Shown here: piece by piece, positions 1 through 8,016 of the stretch | Layout: each line of letters opens with the position of its first letter | Numbering within the stretch: position 1 is the first letter of the stretch | Assembly (NCBI RefSeq): GCF_040932435.1 | Contig: NZ_JBFQGA010000001.1 | Coordinates: 310,001 to 374,000, forward strand | Direction: 5' to 3' | DNA length: 64,000 bases | DNA from: Kluyvera sp040932435 | GTDB lineage: Bacteria; Pseudomonadota; Gammaproteobacteria; Enterobacterales; Enterobacteriaceae | Notes under the pieces: model-generated | What the model saw: only the letters and a program-made list of their open reading frames with translations | The model's database searches: none | Told to the model about the DNA's origin: nothing | Made by a program: the position numbers and the translations under genes

Positions 1-1
1 G

Positions 2-163
2 TATCCGGTTTATGACCGCAGCGGTCGGGTGGCGGCGGTGGTGAGCATTCTGGTGCCTGCGGAAGAGATCCCGCAGAGCGACCGCGAGCGCCTGCAAAGC
101 GAAGTGTGTCAGGCGGCGGATAAAATTTCCGGCTTCTTGGGCTATCTGTCTAAGGCCAGCTAA
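2..163 (+). CDS. IclR-family transcriptional regulator, C-terminal end (partial)
   Basis: The window opens inside a gene. The last 53 codons read PVYDRSGRVAAVVSI ... ADKISGFLGYL and stop with TAA at 161-163. This is the typical end of the IclR effector-binding domain: a PVFD-x-GRVVAALSV-like strand followed by a final amphipathic helix. The helix-turn-helix lies upstream of the window. The gene sits 88 bp before, and in the same direction as, the catabolic operon, so it is probably the local regulator of that operon. Family assignment rests on the C-terminal pattern only. Confidence 0.75.
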   Translation, partial: YPVYDRSGRVAAVVSILVPAEEIPQSDRERLQSEVCQAADKISGFLGYLSKAS

Positions 164-209
164 AACAGTAAGTTAACTCCAGGCGCTTGACGGCGTCGGG
201 CATGTCCTA

Positions 210-225
210 CGCCCAAATTTGGGCG
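210..225. promoter_or_regulatory. Perfect 16-bp palindrome upstream of the catabolic operon
   Basis: CGCCCAAATTTGGGCG reads identically on both strands. It lies between the IclR-type gene and the dioxygenase start. IclR regulators usually bind short palindromes near their own or neighbouring promoters, so an operator role is inferred. The palindrome contains an in-frame TTG (219), which argues that translation of the dioxygenase begins further downstream. Confidence 0.5.
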
Positions 226-251
226 ATGAACGGCAAATGAGGCAATCTTTG

Positions 252-1178
252 ATGAGCGTGATTGGAATTGAAAAGCTGGAATTCGGCGTCGATAACCTGA
301 CCCAGTGCGCCAAATTTATGCAGGATTTTGGCCTGACGGGCGATGCTAGCGGCCAGCGTTTTACCACTTTAAGCGGCGCGCGCGTCGAGCTGAATGCGAC
401 CGACAGCCCGGATCTTCCGCCCGCGTTCGAAACGGGCAACACCTTGCGCCGTATGACGTGGGCCGTTGCCACCCAGCAGGATCTTGATGCACTACGCCCG
501 AAGTTAGAACAGCAGCCCGGATTTCGCGTGGTGGGCGACGCGCTGGAATGCCTTGATCCAAACGGCATGACGCTGCGGGTACAGGTGAGCCAGCAGAAGC
601 CGGTTGAGCTAAACGTTGAGCCTATCAATCAGTGGGGCGATGTACGCCGCATTGATACGCCTAGCCCGGTTTACGACCGCGCTCAGCCAATTAACGTCGG
701 CCACGTGGTGTTCTTTGTTGAGGAACTGGCGGCGGTGGAAAAATTCTATCGCGAGGTGCTTGGCTTCCAGGTGTCGGACCGCTATATCAACCGCGCCGTG
801 TTCCTGCGCTGCGGCGCACGCGGCGGCCATCACAACCTTTTCTTACTGCAATTACCAAACCGCAAGCGTGGGCTGAACCACGTGGCCTTTACCGTTCGTG
901 ATATCCATGAAGTGATCGGCGGTGGCATCGCCATGAACAAAAATGACTGGAGCACCTTTATCGGCCCGGGCCGTCATCCGGTGTCATCAGCCTACTTCTG
1001 GTACGTTAACAGCCCCACCGGCGGCGCATTTGAGTACTACACCAACGATGACTACCTGACGGAAAACTGGCAGCCGCGCGAGCTGGAACATTCGCTGGTG
1101 TCATTTACCGAATGGGCGGTAGAAGGCGGAATCGACCATGACACCCGCCGCCAGCAGCAGAAATCGGAGGCGGTATGA
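252..1178 (+). CDS. Two-domain VOC family extradiol ring-cleavage dioxygenase
   Basis: 308 residues from the ATG at 252, chosen because GAGG lies at 239-242 with 9-nt spacing; in-frame ATG 237 and TTG 219 have poorer context. Two vicinal-oxygen-chelate domains are visible. The second holds the iron triad of type I extradiol dioxygenases: His151 (VGHVVFF), His210 (LNHVAFT) and Glu261 (AFEYYT), nearly the same positions as in BphC (146/210/260, from memory). The expected reaction is O2-dependent meta-cleavage of a catechol-like ring in the cytoplasm. It is the first gene of the operon and overlaps the next gene by 4 bp (ATGA). The substrate is not predictable from sequence alone. Confidence 0.82.
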   Translation: MSVIGIEKLEFGVDNLTQCAKFMQDFGLTGDASGQRFTTLSGARVELNATDSPDLPPAFETGNTLRRMTWAVATQQDLDALRPKLEQQPGFRVVGDALECLDPNGMTLRVQVSQQKPVELNVEPINQWGDVRRIDTPSPVYDRAQPINVGHVVFFVEELAAVEKFYREVLGFQVSDRYINRAVFLRCGARGGHHNLFLLQLPNRKRGLNHVAFTVRDIHEVIGGGIAMNKNDWSTFIGPGRHPVSSAYFWYVNSPTGGAFEYYTNDDYLTENWQPRELEHSLVSFTEWAVEGGIDHDTRRQQQKSEAV

Positions 1179-2362
1179 CGGCGCGAATTGTCATTATCGG
1201 CGGTGGCCAGGCGGGCGGCTGGGCGGCGAAAACCCTGCGTGATGAAGGCTTCGACGGTGAGATTTGCGTGGTTGCCGAGGAAGAGTGGGATTTTTATGAG
1301 CGCCCGCCGTTGTCAAAGGCTTCCCTGTTAGAACCGGATGCAGCGCTGCCCCGCCTGTTCAGCGAGGAGTCGCAGGCGACGCTGAATCTAAACTGGTATC
1401 GCCCGCTGCGCGCCGTGGCGCTCGACCGCGAGGCGAAAACGGTACATTTAAGCAACGGCGAGTCGCTGGGCTACGACCAATTGCTGATCGCCACCGGCGG
1501 TCGCGCGCGCTGGCCGGGAGAGGCGTGGGCCGCGCACCCACAGGTCTATACCTTACGCCACTGGCAGGATGCCCAGCGTTTGAAGCATCGGCTGGCGCAG
1601 AGCCAGCGTCTGGCGATTATCGGCGGCGGCTGGATTGGCTTGGAGATTGCTGCCTCGGCGCGCAAAAGCGGCGTGGCGGTGACGCTGTTTGAACAGCAGC
1701 CGGCGCTGTGTATGCGTTCGGTGAGCCACGAGGTTTCACAGCGGCTGGCGCAGATACATCGTCAGCAGGGTGTGGATATCCGCTGCGGCTGTGGTGCGCT
1801 GGAGCTGGAGGATGATAACGGCCAGCCGGTTATCCATTGCGACGGCCAGCGTGAAACATTCGATGCGGTAGTGGTAGGCATTGGCGTCAGCCTGAACTTG
1901 GAGCTGGCGCAGGCCGCCGGTCTGCGCACAGAGCAGGGGATTGTTGTCGATGCGCAAGGACGTACCTCGGATCCGGCCATTTTCGCTGCGGGTGACGTTG
2001 CCCAGCATCACCAGTATGGATTGTGCATCCAGTCTTGGGCCTTCGCGCAGAATCAAGCGGTGGCCACGGCGAAGTCGATGCTCAGCCCTGAGGCCGCAGG
2101 TTATGACGAAGTGCCGTGGCTTTGGTCGGATCAATACCAGTACAACATTCAGATCCTCGGCATCCCGCAAAAAGGAAGTGAAACGATTGTTCGCGACGAT
2201 GTGCTCTTTTTCTCGCTGGACGTGCGCGGGCGGCTGAGCCAACTAGTGGCCTTTAATGACGCCCGCACCGTCAAGCTGGCAAAACGCTGGATGGCAGCAG
2301 GGCGGGATCTATCCGACGTGCCGCTCGCCGACCCTGCTTTTTCACTGATGTCGTTGCGATAA
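1175..2362 (+). CDS. FAD/NAD(P)H-dependent oxidoreductase, ferredoxin-reductase type
   Basis: 395 residues. The N-terminal FAD Rossmann motif GGGQAG is at residues 9-14, the second NAD(P)H-binding motif GGGWIG at 150-155, and the FAD-ribityl motif AAGDV around Asp274. The YERPPLSKA segment after the first domain is characteristic of HcaD/BphA4/rubredoxin-reductase-like enzymes that pass electrons from NADH to a ferredoxin. Translation is coupled to the dioxygenase gene through an ATGA overlap. No ferredoxin or Rieske oxygenase gene is present in the window, so its electron acceptor is unknown. It could serve an oxygenase encoded elsewhere or act as a stand-alone reductase. Confidence 0.8.
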   Translation: MTARIVIIGGGQAGGWAAKTLRDEGFDGEICVVAEEEWDFYERPPLSKASLLEPDAALPRLFSEESQATLNLNWYRPLRAVALDREAKTVHLSNGESLGYDQLLIATGGRARWPGEAWAAHPQVYTLRHWQDAQRLKHRLAQSQRLAIIGGGWIGLEIAASARKSGVAVTLFEQQPALCMRSVSHEVSQRLAQIHRQQGVDIRCGCGALELEDDNGQPVIHCDGQRETFDAVVVGIGVSLNLELAQAAGLRTEQGIVVDAQGRTSDPAIFAAGDVAQHHQYGLCIQSWAFAQNQAVATAKSMLSPEAAGYDEVPWLWSDQYQYNIQILGIPQKGSETIVRDDVLFFSLDVRGRLSQLVAFNDARTVKLAKRWMAAGRDLSDVPLADPAFSLMSLR

Positions 2363-2388
2363 CCCAAGCGCACCCTTAGGGGGGACAA

Positions 2389-3645
2389 ATGACCACATTA
2401 GAGACCAACACCGCGCCTACTGAGGCGAGCGGTGAGAGCATCTGCACGCCCGAAAAAGCCGTTCGCTGGGCCATTCCGCTGTCGCTGTTGGCCTGCGTCC
2501 TGCTGGCATTCTTCGACAAAATCAGCATTGCCGCGCTGTTTTCCGATGGCCATTTCCAGCAGGCGATGGGCATCGACTTCGACACCACGCGGCTTGGCAT
2601 TCTGATGAGTGCTTTTTTACTGAGCTACGGTTTTTCATCGGTCTTTTTGAGCGGCCTGGGCGACAAAATTGCGCCGCTGCGCCTGCTGACCGGGATGATG
2701 GCGGTATGGTGCGTGTTGATGGTGGCGATGGGTTTTACCCATAACTATACGCTGATGATCGTGCTGCGCATTCTGCTCGGTGTGGCCGAGGGGCCGCTGT
2801 TCCCGCTGGCCTTTGCCATCGTCCGGCATAACTTCCCGCAGCATTTGCAGGCGCGAGCCACCATGCTGTGGCTCCTCGGCACGCCGGTTGGCGCAGCGAT
2901 TGGTTTTCCACTTTCCCTGTGGCTGCTCAATACCTTTGGCTGGCAGAGTACCTTCTTCGCCATGGCGATACTGACCGTGCCGGTGCTGGTTTTTGTGCGC
3001 CTTGGTCTGCGGGGCATTCGCCTAGCGGCAAAACCCGCTACCGCGCAGGAGTCGCAGGAACAGCGGCGGGCGGCGCGGCGCGAGCTGTTCGTGAGCCCCC
3101 ACTTCTGGATCATCTGCATCTTTAATATCACCTTCCTGACCTATCTGTGGGGCATTAACGGCTGGTTGCCGGGCTATCTGATTAAAGGCAAAGGCATTCA
3201 CTTGGAGCACGCGGGCTGGCTGTCGTCGATGCCGTTTATCGCCATGCTGGCGGGAGAGGTAATTGGCGCCTGGCTGTCAGACCGGGTCGATAAGCGCGCT
3301 GCCGCCTGCTTTATCTCGATGGCTGGCGCGGCGGTGGGGCTGGCGGTAGTTATGCACCTGAACACCCCGCTGGCCATCATCGCGGCGATGAGCTTTAGCA
3401 CCTTTATGTGGGGCATCGGCGCGCCCAATATTTTTGCCCTGCTGGCGAAGGCGACCCATCCACGGGTGAGCGCCACCGCCGGCGGGATCTTCAACGGGCT
3501 GGGGAACTTTGCCGGGGCATTGTCGCCCGCGGTGATGGGCGCGCTGATCGCGTTCACCCACAGCATGGATTCCGGGCTGATTTTTCTGGCGGTAATGGCA
3601 GCGGTGGGCTGCGTACTGTTACTGCCGCTACTGAAACGTTATTGA
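2389..3645 (+). CDS. MFS transporter, probable organic-anion permease
   Basis: 418 residues with about 12 hydrophobic helices and a central hydrophilic loop (around residues 210-235, rich in Q, E and R). The helix 2-3 region holds a GDKIAPLRLL segment matching the MFS loop signature G-D-(K/R). The fold and the single 'ACS-like' layout suggest proton-coupled import of a carboxylate, often an aromatic acid. It starts 26 bp after the reductase gene, with GGGGGA just before the ATG, and ends 10 bp before the cupin gene. Its place inside the catabolic operon suggests it carries the pathway substrate across the inner membrane, with the OprD porin as outer-membrane entry. Confidence 0.8.
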   Translation: MTTLETNTAPTEASGESICTPEKAVRWAIPLSLLACVLLAFFDKISIAALFSDGHFQQAMGIDFDTTRLGILMSAFLLSYGFSSVFLSGLGDKIAPLRLLTGMMAVWCVLMVAMGFTHNYTLMIVLRILLGVAEGPLFPLAFAIVRHNFPQHLQARATMLWLLGTPVGAAIGFPLSLWLLNTFGWQSTFFAMAILTVPVLVFVRLGLRGIRLAAKPATAQESQEQRRAARRELFVSPHFWIICIFNITFLTYLWGINGWLPGYLIKGKGIHLEHAGWLSSMPFIAMLAGEVIGAWLSDRVDKRAAACFISMAGAAVGLAVVMHLNTPLAIIAAMSFSTFMWGIGAPNIFALLAKATHPRVSATAGGIFNGLGNFAGALSPAVMGALIAFTHSMDSGLIFLAVMAAVGCVLLLPLLKRY

Positions 3646-3655
3646 GGAGAGAGCT

Positions 3656-4186
3656 ATGACTGATTCAACCGTAACGGCAAAACCTGGTATCAAACCTGAC
3701 CATCTGACCATGGAAGAGTGGGTCGAATCGCGCATTGCGCGTTTTGAGGGGCGTAAATATGACTGGAATGCGCTGAAGTTCCAGGCCGATTACGACCCGA
3801 AATATCGCCGCGCCCAGATGCGCTATATCGGCACCGGGGCGACAGGCGTGGCGAACGACACCAATACCGTTCAGGCCGACCATTTTACGTTTTCCACCAT
3901 GGTGCTGCCGTCGAAATGCGAAGGGCCACTGCATCTGCACGACGATGTCGAAGAAGTGTTCTTCATGCTCAAAGGGCAGATAACCCTGATGATTCAGGAC
4001 GGCGATAACTACACCGAAACCGTACTGCGCGAGCGCGATCTTATTTCCGTTCCTGCGGGGATCTATCGCGGGCTGTTCAACCACGGCGAAGAAGAGGCGC
4101 TGATGTGCGTCATGCTGGGAACGAATAAGCCGGAAATCCCAACCTACCCAGCCGATCACCCGCTTTCCAAAGTGAAGCGCGGTTAA
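3656..4186 (+). CDS. Single-domain cupin protein
   Basis: 176 residues, preceded by GAGGAGAG. Cupin motif 1 is seen as PLHLHDDVEE with His93, His95 and a following Glu. Motif 2 is SVPAGIYRGLFN, in which Arg138 occupies the place of the usual fourth metal ligand (P-x-G-x2-H). Metal binding may therefore use three ligands only, or the protein may be non-canonical. Cupins in degradative clusters act as dioxygenases, isomerases or decarboxylases; which one applies here cannot be read. It lies between the permease and the hydrolase genes and is probably cotranscribed with them. Confidence 0.78.
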   Translation: MTDSTVTAKPGIKPDHLTMEEWVESRIARFEGRKYDWNALKFQADYDPKYRRAQMRYIGTGATGVANDTNTVQADHFTFSTMVLPSKCEGPLHLHDDVEEVFFMLKGQITLMIQDGDNYTETVLRERDLISVPAGIYRGLFNHGEEEALMCVMLGTNKPEIPTYPADHPLSKVKRG

Positions 4187-4195
4187 GGGGGCATG

Positions 4196-4966
4196 ATGAC
4201 GGGTTTTCGTGAGCAGGGAACCGGCACGCCATTAACGCTGCTGCATGGCATCAGCTCCGGCGCGGCGTCCTGGCATAAGCAGATGCGGCTAACCGGTTTT
4301 CGCGTACTGGCGTGGGATATGCCGGGCTATGGCGAAAGTCCGATGCTCCCCGTGACGCACCCCGATGCCGGGCACTACGCCGAGGCGTTGGCAGCAATGC
4401 TCGACCGCGCAGGCGTCGAGCAAACGGTGCTGGTGGGCCATTCGCTCGGCGCGCTGGTGGCCTGCGCCTTTGCGGCGAAATACCCGCATCGCGTGCGGCA
4501 TATGGTGCTGGCCGATGCGGCGCAGGGCTACGGCCAGAGCGCAGTCGAACAGCGTGCAGAAGTTTGGCGCAGCCGACAGCAGCAAATGGCGCTGGGCGCG
4601 GAGCACCTCGCGCAGACGCGTGCGGCGAAGCTGTTGCGACCTAGCGCGCGGGAAAGCGATGTGTCCACCGTGGCTGCCGGAATGCGCAAACTGCATGCCG
4701 AAGGTTACCTTGCCGCCGCATGGATGTTGGCGCACGACGATATTCACGGCTGGCTGGGACAGTATGGCGGCGCGTTCGAAGCGTGGTGTGGAATGCAGGA
4801 TGCCATCACCCAACCTGAGCGAGTTCAGGGACTGGCGCTGCGCTACGGCATGCCGTTTATCGCCATCCCACAGGCCGGGCACGCCAGCTATCTCGACAAC
4901 GAGACATTTTTCAATCAACAGCTTTTACGGATCGGAGAAGAGGTGCGCGATGAATGCACAAATTGA
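4196..4966 (+). CDS. Alpha/beta-hydrolase fold enzyme
   Basis: 256 residues from the second of two adjacent ATGs (4193, 4196), which gives better spacing to the AAGGGGG run. The nucleophile elbow GHSLG puts Ser83 at the active site. DMPGYGES precedes it, the catalytic His is about residue 229 (QAGHASY), and a QDAIT segment about 26 residues earlier probably supplies the Asp. Family members in this setting (MhpC/BphD-like) split C-C bonds of meta-cleavage products or hydrolyse lactones and esters. The gene overlaps the next by 17 bp, indicating translational coupling. The pairing with an extradiol dioxygenase favours a meta-cleavage-product hydrolase, but this is inference. Confidence 0.8.
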   Translation: MTGFREQGTGTPLTLLHGISSGAASWHKQMRLTGFRVLAWDMPGYGESPMLPVTHPDAGHYAEALAAMLDRAGVEQTVLVGHSLGALVACAFAAKYPHRVRHMVLADAAQGYGQSAVEQRAEVWRSRQQQMALGAEHLAQTRAAKLLRPSARESDVSTVAAGMRKLHAEGYLAAAWMLAHDDIHGWLGQYGGAFEAWCGMQDAITQPERVQGLALRYGMPFIAIPQAGHASYLDNETFFNQQLLRIGEEVRDECTN

Positions 4967-5744
4967 CGGGCGCGTAGCGGTGGTTACCGGCGGGTCTTCA
5001 GGTATTGGATTCGAAACGCTGCGCCTGCTACTGGGCGAGGGGGCAAAGGTGGCCTTTTGCGGCCGCGACCCGGACCGACTCGCCAGCGCGCATGCGACGT
5101 TGCAAAACGAGTATCCCGGTGGCGACATATTCTCCTGGCGCTGCGATGTGCTGAACGGCGAAGAGATGCAGGCATTTGCCAAGGCGGTGAACGTGCATTT
5201 TGGCCCCGCAGATATGCTGATCAACAACGCCGGGCAGGGCTATGTGGCGCATTTTGCTGATACCCCGCGCGAGGCGTGGCTGCATGAGGCAGAGCTGAAG
5301 CTGTTCGGCGTGATAAACCCGGTGCAGGCGTTCCTGCCGCAGCTGGAGCAGTCCGACATCGCCTCGATTACCTGCGTGAACTCGCTGCTGGCGCTGCAAC
5401 CCGAAGAGCACATGATTGCCACTTCGGCCGCTCGTGCGGCACTGCTGAATATGACGCTGACACTTTCGAAAGAGCTGGTGGGTAAAGGCATTCGCGTGAA
5501 CTCAATTCTGCTGGGGATGGTGGAGTCCGGGCAGTGGCAGCGACGTTTCGAAAATCGTAGCGATAAAAGCCAGAGCTGGCCGCAGTGGACGGCGGAGATT
5601 GCGCGGCAGCGCGGCATCCCGATGGCGCGTCTTGGCAAGCCGCAGGAGCCTGCACAGGCGCTGTTATTCCTTGCTTCGCCGCTGGCTTCATTCACTACCG
5701 GCGCGGCGCTGGATGTTTCCGGCGGCTTCTGCCGTCACCTTTGA
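4950..5744 (+). CDS. Short-chain dehydrogenase/reductase family protein lacking the YxxxK pair
   Basis: 264 residues from the ATG at 4950, preceded by GGAGAAGAGG; the reading frame runs open further upstream inside the hydrolase gene but that part is not coding. The cofactor motif TGGSSGIG and the NNAG motif are intact. Aligned from GIRVN backwards, the catalytic Tyr and Lys positions are Thr and Arg (TSAAR), while the Ser 13 residues before is kept (VNSLL). The C-terminus (SGGFCRHL) is typical SDR. Either the enzyme uses another mechanism or it is a known divergent subgroup. It is coupled to the hydrolase by a 17-bp overlap. Confidence 0.82.
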   Translation: MNAQIDGRVAVVTGGSSGIGFETLRLLLGEGAKVAFCGRDPDRLASAHATLQNEYPGGDIFSWRCDVLNGEEMQAFAKAVNVHFGPADMLINNAGQGYVAHFADTPREAWLHEAELKLFGVINPVQAFLPQLEQSDIASITCVNSLLALQPEEHMIATSAARAALLNMTLTLSKELVGKGIRVNSILLGMVESGQWQRRFENRSDKSQSWPQWTAEIARQRGIPMARLGKPQEPAQALLFLASPLASFTTGAALDVSGGFCRHL

Positions 5745-5753
5745 GGAAGCGTC

Positions 5754-6524
5754 ATGAAAAAAATCATGTTAATTGGCTACGGCACAATGGCGCAGGCGGT
5801 AATTGAACGCTTGCCGCCTCAGGTTGCCATCGGCTGGATTGTGGCGCGCGAATCTCACCACGCCGCCATTCGCGAGCAGTTCGCCGGCGATGTTGTGGCA
5901 CTGAGCTCGCCGATGGCGTGCGCTGAAACGCCCGATTTGGTGCTGGAGTGCGCCAGTCAGCAGGCGGTGGTGCAGTATGGCGAAGCGATTTTACGCCGCG
6001 GTTGGCATCTGGCGGTGATCTCTACCGGCGCGCTGGCGGACAGCGTGCTGGAGCAACGTCTGCGCCATGCCGGTGGCGAATTGACGCTACTATCCGGCGC
6101 GGTCGCGGGCATTGATGGCCTGGCAGCGGCAAAAGAGGGCGGGTTGGAGCGCGTGACCTATCGGTCGCGTAAAAGCCCGGCCAGCTGGCGCGGCAGCTAC
6201 GCCGAGCAGCTTATCGATCTCAACGCCGTGTCTGAGGCGCAGGTCTTTTTTGAGGGCAGCGCCCGTGAGGCGGCAAGACTGTTCCCGGCGAACGCCAACG
6301 TGGCGGCCACCGTGGCGCTCGGCGGCGTTGGCATGGATGACACCCGCGTGCAGCTGATGGTGGATCCCACAACTCAGCGCAATACCCACACCTTACACGT
6401 GGAGGGATTGTTCGGCGAATTCCATCTCGAACTTAGTGGGTTGCCCCTTGCCAGCAACCCAAAAACGTCCACTCTGGCGGCTTTGAGCGCGGTACGCGCC
6501 TGCCGTGAACTGGCCCAGCGCTAA
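5754..6524 (+). CDS. L-aspartate dehydrogenase-like (NadX/DUF108 family) protein
   Basis: 256 residues. The N-terminal NAD(P)-binding Rossmann motif is GYGTMA, and the C-terminal domain shows the family pattern FPANANVAATVALGG ... DP ... NTHTLHVEG with the conserved His. Characterised members interconvert aspartate with iminoaspartate/oxaloacetate and ammonia. From memory, a Pseudomonas aeruginosa enzyme proven to be an aspartate dehydrogenase sits in a similar cluster of ALDH, ThDP enzyme, SDR, cupin and hydrolase. Here a catabolic role is more likely than NAD biosynthesis, because the gene lies between the SDR and ALDH genes, with gaps of 9 bp on each side. Confidence 0.78.
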   Translation: MKKIMLIGYGTMAQAVIERLPPQVAIGWIVARESHHAAIREQFAGDVVALSSPMACAETPDLVLECASQQAVVQYGEAILRRGWHLAVISTGALADSVLEQRLRHAGGELTLLSGAVAGIDGLAAAKEGGLERVTYRSRKSPASWRGSYAEQLIDLNAVSEAQVFFEGSAREAARLFPANANVAATVALGGVGMDDTRVQLMVDPTTQRNTHTLHVEGLFGEFHLELSGLPLASNPKTSTLAALSAVRACRELAQR

Positions 6525-6533
6525 GAGGCTGCT

Positions 6534-8003
6534 ATGGAACCATTACCGATTTTTATAGGTGGACGTTGGCGTCGCGGCGGCGGCGAGCTGATGCAAAGTT
6601 TCTTCCCCGCAGAAGGGACAATCAATGCCACGCTGCATTCAGCAAGCCTTGCGGATTTGCAGGAGGCGGTGGAGTGTGCGGAGCAAGCGTGGCGCGATCC
6701 GCAGTGGCGCCAGACGCTGCCGCACCAGCGGGCGGCGCTGCTGCACAAGGTGGCGGACAATATTGAATCCCGTGTGGATGAACTGGCGCGGATGCAAAGC
6801 CGTGATAACGGCAAACCGCTGGCGGAAGCGCGTGGGCTGGTGATGAGCGCGGCGGGTACGGCGCGTTATTTTGCCGCCGCCTGCGAGCTGCTAGAAGGCG
6901 AACTGCCGACGCCAAGACACCCCGATTTGCTGACGCTGAGCCGCTATGAACCGCTCGGCGTGGTGGCGGCCATCACGCCGTGGAATTCGCCGATTGCCAG
7001 CGAAATGCAAAAGGTTGCTCCGGCGATTGCTGCCGGTAATGCGGTGATCCTCAAGCCTGCGGAAGCCACGCCGCTGATGGCGCTGGAACTGGCGCGTATT
7101 TTTGACCAGGCCGGGCTGCCGGCGGGCCTGCTGAGCGTGCTGCCGGGTAAAGGATCGGTGATAGGCGATGCGCTGGCGCGTCACCCGAAGGTGCGAAAAA
7201 TATCGTTTACCGGCGGTACGACAACAGGGCGCCATTTGGCGCACGTGGCGGCGGAAAAGCTGATCCCAACCTCCCTAGAGCTGGGTGGCAAGTCGCCCAC
7301 TATCGTGCTGGACGATGCCGACATTGAACAGGCCGCGCGCGGCATCTGCTACGGCATCTTTAGTTCTGCCGGACAAGCCTGTATTGCCGGTTCACGGCTG
7401 TTTATCCACCGGCAGGTTTATGCGCCGCTGATGGCGCGCCTGCTGGAACTGACCGGTGGGTTGCGCGTGGGACACCCCTTTAGCCGCGACACGCATATGG
7501 GGCCGCTTATCAATGAAAAGCACCGCCAGAGCGTACTGGATTACGTGGCGCTGGCGAAGCGCGAAGGCGGCCGTGTGCTGTGCGGGGGAGAAATTCCCGC
7601 CGATCCAGCGTTGGCGGCGGGCAGTTACTTCCAGCCGACAATTATTGAAGGGCTAAGCAATCAGGCACGGGCCTGCCAAGAAGAGATTTTTGGACCGGTG
7701 CTGATAGCCATGCCTTTTGACGATGAGGCAACGCTTATCACGGACGCCAATGATTCCGTTTATGGGCTGGCGGCGGGGATCTGGACGCGCGATACCGGAC
7801 GCGCGCTGCGCTTAAGTGAGGCGCTGGAGGTGGGCACCATCTGGATCAATACCTACAAAGTTTTCTCCATTTCGACCCCGTTTGGGGGCTTTAAAGAGAG
7901 CGGCCTGGGCCGCGAAAAGGGCATTCAGGGCTTAAAGGCTTGGATGCAACAAAAGAGCATTTATCTGGCGACGGGTAATGGCGTCAACCACTGGTGCGAC
8001 TAA
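6534..8003 (+). CDS. NAD(P)-dependent aldehyde dehydrogenase
   Basis: 489 residues, full length for the ALDH superfamily. The general base Glu249 lies in ELGGKSP and the nucleophile Cys283 in SSAGQACIAGSR. The NAD-binding PWNSP motif and the C-terminal GGFKESGLGREKG motif are present. It oxidises an aldehyde to the acid in the cytoplasm. The next gene encodes a ThDP-dependent enzyme of the 2-oxo-acid decarboxylase type, so a plausible order is decarboxylation of a 2-oxo acid to an aldehyde and then oxidation here. The short spacing (9 bp before, 13 bp after) supports one operon. Confidence 0.88.
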   Translation: MEPLPIFIGGRWRRGGGELMQSFFPAEGTINATLHSASLADLQEAVECAEQAWRDPQWRQTLPHQRAALLHKVADNIESRVDELARMQSRDNGKPLAEARGLVMSAAGTARYFAAACELLEGELPTPRHPDLLTLSRYEPLGVVAAITPWNSPIASEMQKVAPAIAAGNAVILKPAEATPLMALELARIFDQAGLPAGLLSVLPGKGSVIGDALARHPKVRKISFTGGTTTGRHLAHVAAEKLIPTSLELGGKSPTIVLDDADIEQAARGICYGIFSSAGQACIAGSRLFIHRQVYAPLMARLLELTGGLRVGHPFSRDTHMGPLINEKHRQSVLDYVALAKREGGRVLCGGEIPADPALAAGSYFQPTIIEGLSNQARACQEEIFGPVLIAMPFDDEATLITDANDSVYGLAAGIWTRDTGRALRLSEALEVGTIWINTYKVFSISTPFGGFKESGLGREKGIQGLKAWMQQKSIYLATGNGVNHWCD

Positions 8004-8016
8004 GAAAGGGCAAGCG

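Noticed and set aside
4365..4949. Extended N-terminal part of the SDR frame, suggesting a fusion with another domain
   Set aside because: This stretch is the out-of-frame reading of the hydrolase gene; the real start at 4950 has a good ribosome site and begins the Rossmann fold.
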